Source: Nonomuraea wenchangensis
GTDB taxonomy: Bacteria; Actinomycetota; Actinomycetes; Streptosporangiales; Streptosporangiaceae
Length of the DNA stretch: 64,000 nucleotides
Assembly (NCBI RefSeq): GCF_900111685.1
Contig: NZ_FOHX01000005.1
Span: forward strand, 620,001 to 684,000
Direction of reading: 5' to 3'
Under the pieces are notes generated by a model. That model was not told the origin of the DNA and searched no databases. It worked only from the letters and a program-made list of their open reading frames with translations. The translations under genes and the position numbers were made by a program. This document shows positions 57,330 through 64,000 of the stretch, in pieces (positions within the stretch are counted from its first letter, which is position 1; the number at the start of each line of letters is the position of its first letter).

Positions 57330-58952
57330 GTGATCAACGGGCCCTCCCGCCGCGCTCTCTTCGCCGGAACCCTCGCCAGCCTCGCCGCTTCCCCGTCGTC
57401 CCCCGCCTCCGCGGCCGTCAGGGGCGGCTTACCCTTCCGACCGAACATCCTGGTCATCCTCGCCGACGACCTGGGATGGGGAGAGCTCGGCAGCTACGGC
57501 CAGCGCCTGATCAAAACACCCAACCTGGACCGGATGGCGGCCGAGGGCGTACGTTTCACCGACGCCTACGCGGGCGCGCCGATCTGCGCCCCCTCGCGCT
57601 GCGCGCTGCTCACCGGCCTGCACGCCGGCCACGGCACCGTACGCGAGAACCCCGGGGGCGGCCCCCAGCACGCGCTCACCGCCGCCGACCTCACCTTCGG
57701 CGAATTGCTCAACCTGTCCGGCTACCGCACCGCCTGCATCGGCAAGTGGGGCTTCGGCCCCGACCGTCCCGGGCAGCCCTCGCACCCCAACGAGCGCGGC
57801 TTCGAGGAGTTCTACGGCTACATCGGCCACAAGCACGCCCACCAGTACTTCCCGAAGTACCTCTGGCACAACGGCGAGAAGGTCGGCCTCGACGGCCGGC
57901 AGTACGCCCCCGACCTGTTCCGCCGGCGCGCCGTCAGCTACATCGAGCAGCACCGCGACGAGCCGTTCCTGCTCTACTACCCGACGAACCTGCCGCACGC
58001 GCCGAGCGTGGTCCCCGGCGACACCGGCCCCTACGAGCGCCGCCCCTGGAGCGAGGCCAACCGCCGGCACGCCGCCCAGATCACCCGCCTGGACCGGGAC
58101 GTCGCCGCGCTGACGGGCGCGCTGCGCGCGAACGGGCTGGCCGAGCGCACGCTGGTGCTGTTCCTCAGCGACAACGGCCCGCACCACGAGCAGGGCGTGA
58201 CACCCGACCTGTTCGACGCCAACGGCCCCTACCGGTCCGGCAAACGCGCGATGTACGAGGGCGGCCTCCGCGTCCCGATGATCGCCTGGTCGCCCGCGCT
58301 GCGGCCCCGGGTCGTCCGTCAGCCGGTGGCGGGCTGGGACCTGATGCCGACGCTGGCCGACCTCGCCGGGGTGCCGGTGCCCGCCCAGCTCGACGGCGTC
58401 TCCTTCCGCGGCCTGCTGACCGGCGCGAACGCGTCCCGGCACAAGCACCTCGTCTGGAACCGGCCGGGGAAGGCGCAGGCCATCCGCCGCGGCCGGTGGA
58501 AGGCCGTGCGCATCGCCCCGGACGCCTCCGGGACCCGGCCGGAGCGCGTCGAGCTGTACGACCTGACCACCGACCCGGGGGAGCGGCGGGACCTCGCCGC
58601 CGCCCGCCCCGAGCTGGCCGCCGAGCTCGCGGCCACGCTCGACGCCGAGATCGGGGAGGATCCGCGCATCCCGTACGGGCTGCGCAGCGAGGTCGTCGGC
58701 GACGAGCTCGTGGTCACCCTGGAGAACGGCTCCGGCGTGCCCTGGAACGACGTCGTGCTCGGCGTGGACGGCCCGCGCAAGACCCGCGCGAGCAAGGTGC
58801 AGCGGGTCGAGCCCGGCATGGCGATCTCGGTCGGCTTCCCGCTGCCCGCCGCCGGTGCCGGCCGCCTGGTCGCCCGCGCCGCGTTCAGGGCGCTCGGCCG
58901 CTCGCAGCTCTTCCGCCGCCCGCACGCGAGGAGCGCCCTGACGTCCCGCTGA
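57330..58952 (+). CDS. Secreted sulfatase (arylsulfatase-type)
   Basis: The protein has 540 residues. A twin-arginine signal is likely at 1-29 (SRRALFAGTLASLAASPSSP). The metal-binding start is ILVILADDLGWGELGSYG, and the sulfatase signature CAPSR, whose Cys becomes formylglycine, is in PICAPSRCALLTG. DNGPHHEQG holds further active-site residues. It cleaves sulfate esters outside the membrane, target unknown. A formylglycine-generating enzyme is not in the window. Confidence 0.92.
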   Translation: MINGPSRRALFAGTLASLAASPSSPASAAVRGGLPFRPNILVILADDLGWGELGSYGQRLIKTPNLDRMAAEGVRFTDAYAGAPICAPSRCALLTGLHAGHGTVRENPGGGPQHALTAADLTFGELLNLSGYRTACIGKWGFGPDRPGQPSHPNERGFEEFYGYIGHKHAHQYFPKYLWHNGEKVGLDGRQYAPDLFRRRAVSYIEQHRDEPFLLYYPTNLPHAPSVVPGDTGPYERRPWSEANRRHAAQITRLDRDVAALTGALRANGLAERTLVLFLSDNGPHHEQGVTPDLFDANGPYRSGKRAMYEGGLRVPMIAWSPALRPRVVRQPVAGWDLMPTLADLAGVPVPAQLDGVSFRGLLTGANASRHKHLVWNRPGKAQAIRRGRWKAVRIAPDASGTRPERVELYDLTTDPGERRDLAAARPELAAELAATLDAEIGEDPRIPYGLRSEVVGDELVVTLENGSGVPWNDVVLGVDGPRKTRASKVQRVEPGMAISVGFPLPAAGAGRLVARAAFRALGRSQLFRRPHARSALTSR

Positions 58953-58967
58953 CCTGCCCGTGGCCGG

Positions 58968-59504
58968 TCAGGCCAGCCGGCCCACGTGGGCGAGTGCCTG
59001 CTTCAGCAGCACGCCCTGCCCGCCCGTCATCTCCTGCTGCACCGCCGGGGAGCCCGCCTCCTCCGGCGTGAACCACACCAGGTCGAGGGCGTCCTGCCGG
59101 GGCCGGCAGTCGCCCGCGACGGGCACGATGTAGGCCAGCGACACCGCGTGCTGGCGCGGGTCGTGGTAGGGCGTGACGCCCGGCGTCGGGAAGTACTCGG
59201 CGATCGTGAACGGCTGCGGCGACACCGGGATCCGCGGCAGCGCCACGGGGCCGAGGTCCTTCTCCAGGTGGCGCAGCAGCGCGTCACGCACCCGCTCGTG
59301 GTGCAGCACCCGGCCCGAGACGAGCGCCCTGCTGACCGTGCCGTCCGACGCGATGCGCAGCAGCAGGCCGACGTGGGTGACCACGCCGTATTCGTCGACC
59401 CGCACCGGCACGGCGTCGACGTAGAGGATCGGCATGCGGCCGCGTACCGACTCCAGCTCTTCCGGTGACAGCCAGGCGGGCGTCGTTTCGGTCTTTTCGG
59501 TCAT
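58968..59504 (-). CDS. DUF4916/NUDIX-like protein
   Basis: The protein has 178 residues. The sequence AWLSPEELESVRGRMPILYV and GPVALPRIPVSPQPFTIAEY match DUF4916, a group with a NUDIX-like fold. The NUDIX box (G-x5-E-x7-R-E-U-x-E-E-x-G-U) is not clearly visible, so pyrophosphohydrolase activity is doubtful. Convergent with the sulfatase (15 bp apart). Confidence 0.7.
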   Translation of the reverse strand: MTEKTETTPAWLSPEELESVRGRMPILYVDAVPVRVDEYGVVTHVGLLLRIASDGTVSRALVSGRVLHHERVRDALLRHLEKDLGPVALPRIPVSPQPFTIAEYFPTPGVTPYHDPRQHAVSLAYIVPVAGDCRPRQDALDLVWFTPEEAGSPAVQQEMTGGQGVLLKQALAHVGRLA

Positions 59505-59528
59505 TGCTTGATCGTACGGCCTGGGTCC

Positions 59529-59642
59529 TCAGCGCCGTGCCCTGACCGGTGGCAGCAGGGTGCGCCCGGCCAGCCACGACGCCGTGCAGACGGCCAGCAC
59601 GATGCCGAGGAACGGCAGATAGTCGACGATCTTCTTGCCCAT
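59529..59642 (-). CDS. Possible 37-residue membrane peptide
   Basis: Reading leftward from ATG 59642: a Lys start (MGKKIVDYL), a hydrophobic segment (PFLGIVLAVCTASWLAG) and an Arg tail (PPVRARR). One membrane helix with positive flanks is plausible. GGAG is about 14 bp upstream, a weak signal. No family assigned; it could be a chance frame. Confidence 0.35.
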   Translation of the reverse strand: MGKKIVDYLPFLGIVLAVCTASWLAGRTLLPPVRARR

Positions 59643-59735
59643 GCGCGTTCACGCTCCGCTCCGAGAGGAGCCCCCGATGGCCCCGGTCCGACTTCTGCCC
59701 GGCCGCCCGCGGCGGGAAACGGGCGGACTCGCCGG

Positions 59736-61151
59736 TCAGCAGGGGAAGACGCGGGCGGCGGCCTCGTCCCAGGCGCGGGCGTCGCCGGAGGGCTCGTAGC
59801 GGCGCAGCGGCCCGGCCGCGGCCACCAGCGCCCGCATCTCGTCCAGGCCGGACACCAGCCCTGCGGCGCGCGCCTGCACCAGCACGTTGCCGAACGTCGT
59901 CGCCTCGGCCGGCCCGGCCACCACCGGCAGGCCGCAGGCGTCCGCGGTGAGCCGGCACAGCAGCTCGTTGCGCGAGCCGCCGCCCACCAGGTGGACGACC
60001 TCGACCTCGCGCCCCGACAGCTCCATGGCCTGCCGCACTGCCCGCCGGTGCCCGAGCGCCAGGCTCTCCAGCACGCACCGCACGTAGCCGGCCTCGGTGA
60101 CCGGCGGCGTCTGCCCGGTGCGGCGGCACTCGGCGGCGATCCGCGCCGGCATGTCGCCCGGCGGCAGGAACACCGGCTCGTCCGGGTTGACCACGGCGGC
60201 GAAGGGCGGCTCGCCGGCCGCCGCCTTCAGCAGCTGTCCCAGGTCGGCGCCCTGCCAGGCGCGCAGGCACTCCTGCAGCAGCCACAGGCCCATCACGTTG
60301 CGCAGATAACGTACGGTGCCGTCGATGCCGGCCTCGTTGGTGAAGTTCGCCGCCCGGCTCTCCGGCGTCAGCACCGGCTCGGGCAACTCCACCCCGGCCA
60401 GCGACCAGGTGCCGCAGGAGACGTAGGCGAAGGCGGGGCCGGTCGCGGGCACGGCGGCCACGGCAGAGGCGGTGTCGTGCGAGCCGACCGCCCGCACCGG
60501 GGCCGACCAGCCGAGCTCGGCGGCCACGTCGGGCCGCAGCCCGCCGATGTCCTCGCCGGGCTGCCGCAGCGGCGGGAACAGCCGGGCGGGCAGGCCCAGC
60601 CGCTCGATCAGCGGATGGGCCCACGTTCTGCCGCGCACGTCGAGCAGGCCCGTGGTGGAGGCGTTGGTGACCTCCGCGCCCACCTCGCCGGTCAGCCAGT
60701 ACGCCAGCAGGTCCGGCACGAGCAGCATCGTGGCCGCCCGGTCGAGCCGGTCGGCGAGCAACTGGTAGACCGTGTTGAACGGCAGCACCTGGAGCCCGTT
60801 GGTCTCGTACAGCGTCTCCGCGCCGACCTCGGCGGCCACCCGCTCGGCCACGCCCCGGGTGCGGTCGTCGCGGTAGTGCACCGGGTTGCCGAGCAGCGCG
60901 CCGCTCTCGTCGAGCAGGCCGTAGTCGACGGCCCAGGAGTCGACGCCGATGGAGGAGACCGGCCCGGCGGCGCGCAGCCCGGCCAGGATCTCCCGGTAGA
61001 GGCCGAGGACGTCCCAGTGGAGCCGGCCGGCCACGCGGACCGGGCCGTTGGGGAAACGGTGGGCCTCGGTCAGCGTGAGGCCGCCCGACAGGTCGGCCAG
61101 CATCACCCGGCCGCTGGAGGCCCCGAGGTCGACGGCGGCGAAACGGCTCAC
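59736..61151 (-). CDS. rhaB: Rhamnulokinase (FGGY family)
   Basis: The protein has 471 residues from GTG 61151. FGGY kinase with the opening FAAVDLGASSGRVMLADL and GIDSWAVDYGLLDESG-type nucleotide region (IGVDSWAVDYGLLDESG). Phosphorylates L-rhamnulose in rhamnose catabolism. GTG overlaps the lacI stop by 4 bp, so the pair is coupled. No isomerase or aldolase is in view; they may lie elsewhere. Confidence 0.85.
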   Translation of the reverse strand: MSRFAAVDLGASSGRVMLADLSGGLTLTEAHRFPNGPVRVAGRLHWDVLGLYREILAGLRAAGPVSSIGVDSWAVDYGLLDESGALLGNPVHYRDDRTRGVAERVAAEVGAETLYETNGLQVLPFNTVYQLLADRLDRAATMLLVPDLLAYWLTGEVGAEVTNASTTGLLDVRGRTWAHPLIERLGLPARLFPPLRQPGEDIGGLRPDVAAELGWSAPVRAVGSHDTASAVAAVPATGPAFAYVSCGTWSLAGVELPEPVLTPESRAANFTNEAGIDGTVRYLRNVMGLWLLQECLRAWQGADLGQLLKAAAGEPPFAAVVNPDEPVFLPPGDMPARIAAECRRTGQTPPVTEAGYVRCVLESLALGHRRAVRQAMELSGREVEVVHLVGGGSRNELLCRLTADACGLPVVAGPAEATTFGNVLVQARAAGLVSGLDEMRALVAAAGPLRRYEPSGDARAWDEAAARVFPC

Positions 61152-62149
61152 TGGGTGGACTCCCTCGCGACCAGCTCGGGCTGGAACATGATGTGCTGGT
61201 GCGCGTGCGTGTCGGGGTTGTCGCACTCGTCCAGCAGCAGCTCGGTGGCGATGCGCCCGAGCTGGTAGGTCGGCTGCCGCATCGAGCTCAGCGACACCGT
61301 CGAGGCGGCGGCGAAGTCGATGTCGTCATAACCGATCAGCGCCACGTCCTCGGGCACCCGCACGCCTGCCCGCAGCAACGCCCGCAGCACGCCGAGCGCG
61401 AGCAGGTCGTTGGCGCAGAAGACGGCCTCGGGCAGGGCGCCGGCCAGCAGCTCGGCGGCGGCCTTCTCGCCCGCGCGGGCGGTCATCGTGGCCGCCTCGA
61501 CGACCCGCAGCTCCGCCGGGTCGAGCCCGGCGCCGCGCAGCGCGGCCCGCGCGCCGTCGCGGCGCTCCACGCACTGGCGGATGGTCAGCGGGCCGGTGAC
61601 GCACACGACGCTGCGCGCGCCCCGGGCCAGCAGGTGCGCCACGGCGGCCCGGCCGCCGGCCACGTCGTCCACGGCGACCGCGCACTGGTCGGGCCGGTGC
61701 GCGGGATGGTCCACGAGCACCACGCTGATGCCGTGCTCGCGCAGCCGGTCGAGCCGGCCGGAATCCTCGCCCGACGGGGTGATCAGCACGCCGCGCACCC
61801 GGTGCTCGGCCAGCACCCGCAGGTTGCGGTCCTCCTTGTCGGGCGAGCCCGCCGAGTTGCCGAGGATCACGGCGTAGCCGAGCTCGCTGGCGACGTCCTC
61901 GACGCCGGCGGCGACCTCGGTGAAGAACGGGTTGCCGATGTCGATCACGCTCAGGCCGATCGTCCTGCTGTGCCCGGCGCGCAGCGTCGAGGCCGAGCCG
62001 TGCCGGACGAACCCCAGCTCCCTGATGGCCGCCTCGACGCGCTCCCTGGTGGCGGGGGCGACCTTGCCCGGCCGGTTCAGGACGTTGGAGACCGTGCCGG
62101 GGGAGACGCCGGCGTGCGCGGCGACGTCCTTGATGCTGACCATGGCCAT
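61148..62149 (-). CDS. LacI-family transcriptional regulator
   Basis: The protein has 333 residues. The HTH is VSIKDVAAHAGVSPGTVSNV, then NRPGKVAPATRERV (hinge LNRPGKVAPATRER). The periplasmic-binding-protein-like effector domain covers about 60-333, ending LIGYDDIDFAAASTVSLSS. ATG 62149 has GAGGG only 3 bp upstream; ATG 62143 (9 bp) is as likely. Divergent from the GH42 gene and upstream of rhaB, so it probably responds to a sugar from plant-polymer side chains. Confidence 0.92.
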   Translation of the reverse strand: MAMVSIKDVAAHAGVSPGTVSNVLNRPGKVAPATRERVEAAIRELGFVRHGSASTLRAGHSRTIGLSVIDIGNPFFTEVAAGVEDVASELGYAVILGNSAGSPDKEDRNLRVLAEHRVRGVLITPSGEDSGRLDRLREHGISVVLVDHPAHRPDQCAVAVDDVAGGRAAVAHLLARGARSVVCVTGPLTIRQCVERRDGARAALRGAGLDPAELRVVEAATMTARAGEKAAAELLAGALPEAVFCANDLLALGVLRALLRAGVRVPEDVALIGYDDIDFAAASTVSLSSMRQPTYQLGRIATELLLDECDNPDTHAHQHIMFQPELVARESTQ

Positions 62150-62156
62150 GAACCCT

Positions 62157-62440
62157 CATTAAAACGTACTAACAGGCAGGGCGCCAGTCAGCGCCGCCGA
62201 TGCCGGACGGCACCGCCCGCCGAGGTCGCGCCCTGCTGGTGAAACGTTCTACCCATAGGGGAATTCGCTGCTCCATTGAACGCCGGCATTGAATCGTTCT
62301 TGGGCCCAGCCGCCATCCGGCCCGCGCCCGCCGCCCTCCGCTCGGTCGGGAAACGGCCAATTCCCGGCCGCCGAGCAGCACCGACAGCCGGGCGAGGCGC
62401 GCCCGCCCTTGTGCCACGATGCCCAGGAACGTTTTAATCC
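62157..62440. promoter_or_regulatory. Divergent lacI/GH42 control region with LacI-like sites
   Basis: Sites with a central CG: CATTAAAACGTACTAAC (62157), GGTGAAACGTTCTACC (62238), GGAACGTTTTAATCC (62426), and a weaker TTGAATCGTTCTT (62289). The first lies beside the lacI start; the third overlaps a likely -10 (TTTAAT, 62433) of the GH42 gene, 32 bp before its ATG. The rest of the 322-bp gap shows no gene. Confidence 0.6.
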
Positions 62441-62471
62441 CCGGTGAACATCAAGGACGAAAGGCGGGCTC

Positions 62472-64000
62472 ATGCCGGATGTCATCGCCTACGGCGGCGA
62501 CTGGAACCCCGAGCAGTGGCCCGAGGAGACCTGGCGGCAGGACGTCGCGCTCATGCGCGAGGCCGGCGTCAACCAGGTCAGCCTCGGGATCTTCTCCTGG
62601 TCCCTGCTGGAACCCGCCGAGGGGGTGTTCGACTTCGGCTGGCTCGACCGCGCCATGGACCTGCTGGCCGCGAACGGCATCCGCGCGGGCCTCGCCACCC
62701 CCACCGCCTCGCCGCCGCCGTGGTTCGCCGCCTCCTACCCCGAGGCGCTGCCGGTCGACGCCGACGGCCGCCGCCTCCACCACGGCAGCAGGCAGGGCTT
62801 CTGCCCCAGCTCGCCGATCTACCGCGACCGGGCCCTGCGCATCGCCGAGCGGGTCGCCACCCGCTACGCCGGCCATCCGGCGCTGGCCCTCTGGCACGTG
62901 CACAACGAGTACGGCTGCCACAACGCCCGCTGCTACTGCGACACCTCGGCGGGCGCCTTCCGCGCCTGGTTACGCGCCCGCTACAGCTCGCTCGACGAGC
63001 TCAACGACGCCTGGGGCACCGCCTTCTGGTCCCAGCGCTACGGCGAGTGGACGCAGATCCTCCCGCCCCGCGCCACCCCCAGCTTCACCAACCCCGGCCA
63101 GCAGCTCGACTTCCGCCGTTTCAGCTCCGACGCCCTGGTGGAGCTCTACACCGCCGAACGCGACCTGCTGAGATCCGTCACCCCGGACGTCCCGGTCACC
63201 ACGAACCTCATGGCCGGCGCCCACTGGGACATGGACTGCTGGGCCTTCGCCGCCGAGGTCGACGTGGTCTCCACCGACCACTACCTGATCGGGGCGCGCG
63301 CCGAGCCGCACATCGACCTGGCCTTCGCCGCCGACTACGCCCGCTCGCTGAACGGCGGCCGGCCCTGGCTGCTGATGGAGCACTCCACCAGCGCCGTCAA
63401 CTGGCAGCCTCGCAACCTGGCCAAGGCCCCCGGCGAGCTGCGCCGCAACTCGCTGCAGCACCTGGCCAGGGGCGCGGACGCGATCATGTTCTTCCAGTGG
63501 CGGGCCTCCCGCGCCGGCGCCGAGAAGTGGCACTCGGCGATGCTGCCGCACGCCGGCCCCGACACCAAGATCTTCCGCGAGGTCAAGGCGCTCGGGACCG
63601 AGCTCGCCGGACTGGACGGCGTGCCGGGCAGCCGGGTGACGGCCGACGTCGCGATCCTGCTCGACCACGCGAGCGTCTGGGCGCAGGACCACCCCGCCCA
63701 GCCGAGCTCCGAGCTGGACCCGGCCGAGGAGGCCAAACGCTGGCACGCCGCGCTGTGGCGGGCCGGGATCACCTGCGACCTGGCCCACCCCGAGGGGGAC
63801 CTGAGCGGCTACCGGCTGGTCCTGGTCCCCATGCTCTACCTGGTGAGCGACGCGGGGGCGGCCGGCCTGGCGGACTTCACCCGGGCGGGCGGCGTGACGC
63901 TGGTGGGGCCGTACAGCGGGATCGTGGACGAGCACGACCGGGTCCGCCTCGGCGGCTACCCGGGCGCCTGGCGGGAGCTGCTGGGGGTGAGCGTCGAGGA
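62472..64000 (+). CDS. GH42 beta-galactosidase, 3' end outside window
   Basis: 509 codons visible from ATG 62472, and the frame is open at the window edge. Opens MPDVIAYGGDWNPEQWPEET, the GH42 start. The acid/base Glu is in LALWHVHNEYGCHN, the nucleophile region is PWLLMEHSTSAVNWQ, and a Cys cluster C-H-N-A-R-C-Y-C-D fits the GH42 zinc site. It has no signal peptide, so it acts inside the cell on imported galactosides. Full GH42 enzymes are about 650-690 residues. Divergent from lacI. Confidence 0.93.
   Translation, partial: MPDVIAYGGDWNPEQWPEETWRQDVALMREAGVNQVSLGIFSWSLLEPAEGVFDFGWLDRAMDLLAANGIRAGLATPTASPPPWFAASYPEALPVDADGRRLHHGSRQGFCPSSPIYRDRALRIAERVATRYAGHPALALWHVHNEYGCHNARCYCDTSAGAFRAWLRARYSSLDELNDAWGTAFWSQRYGEWTQILPPRATPSFTNPGQQLDFRRFSSDALVELYTAERDLLRSVTPDVPVTTNLMAGAHWDMDCWAFAAEVDVVSTDHYLIGARAEPHIDLAFAADYARSLNGGRPWLLMEHSTSAVNWQPRNLAKAPGELRRNSLQHLARGADAIMFFQWRASRAGAEKWHSAMLPHAGPDTKIFREVKALGTELAGLDGVPGSRVTADVAILLDHASVWAQDHPAQPSSELDPAEEAKRWHAALWRAGITCDLAHPEGDLSGYRLVLVPMLYLVSDAGAAGLADFTRAGGVTLVGPYSGIVDEHDRVRLGGYPGAWRELLGVSVE

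Noticed and set aside
55688..59071. Plus-strand frame of more than 1100 codons
   Set aside because: Shadow of the substrate-binding, regulator and sulfatase genes, without any motif.

Overview
The window is a GC-rich (roughly 70% or more) actinobacterial chromosome segment. Gene content and order fit a member of Streptosporangiales such as Nonomuraea or a relative. Evidence: the classic actinobacterial block pdxT-yebC-ruvCAB-yajC-secDF-apt-rel, then hisS-aspS-rarA-alaS-ruvX-mltG-aroE and infC-rpmI-rplT-trmH-kinase-pheST, GTG/TTG starts, likely leaderless promoters, and TetR/LacI/RpiR regulation of catabolic genes. No tRNA, rRNA, CRISPR array, insertion sequence or prophage was seen.

Left part (1-39.6 kb) is a housekeeping backbone, almost all on the + strand. 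A marR-MFS pair lies where pdxS would normally precede pdxT. It is followed by tRNA/DNA modification, Holliday-junction resolution (RuvABC), the Sec accessory complex (YajC-SecD-SecF), purine salvage (Apt) and the stringent factor Rel. A minus-strand insert holds a nucleotidyltransferase-cupin fusion, a DUF349 protein and a membrane cyclophilin. Next come a metallo-beta-lactamase-fold hydrolase, HisS, AspS, a second cyclophilin, RarA, AlaS, RuvX, two tandem MltG lytic transglycosylases, AroE, the IF3-L35-L20 operon (with an AUC start and an attenuator-like leader), a TrmH methyltransferase, an orphan histidine kinase and PheST.

Right part (39.6-64 kb) is accessory. It has an Uma2-family gene next to a decayed Uma2 remnant, an MFS exporter, a small SnoaL/four-helix membrane operon behind a perfect palindrome, and an acyl-CoA synthetase divergent from a secreted GH10 xylanase (FnIII-CBM2), with TetR-type and GAAAnTTTC-type operators between them. 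The most notable unit is a tightly overlapped 8-gene minus-strand operon (47.5-56.3 kb). It encodes a dipeptide-type ABC importer together with MurQ, AnmK, a serine beta-lactamase-fold hydrolase and a carbon-nitrogen hydrolase, divergent from a MurR/RpiR regulator across an AT-rich inverted repeat. I read this as an ABC-based system for importing and recycling cell-wall muropeptide or anhydro-MurNAc. After it come a Tat-exported sulfatase, a NUDIX-like protein, and a lacI-rhamnulokinase pair divergent from a GH42 beta-galactosidase that runs off the window end. LacI-like CG-centred sites fill the gap between them.

Unusual small-scale structure includes 15-bp minisatellites (ruvA-ruvB gap, and beside the MFS gene), two in-frame minisatellites inside the first mltG, a 30-bp triplicate with palindromes before apt, and several perfect-stem terminators.
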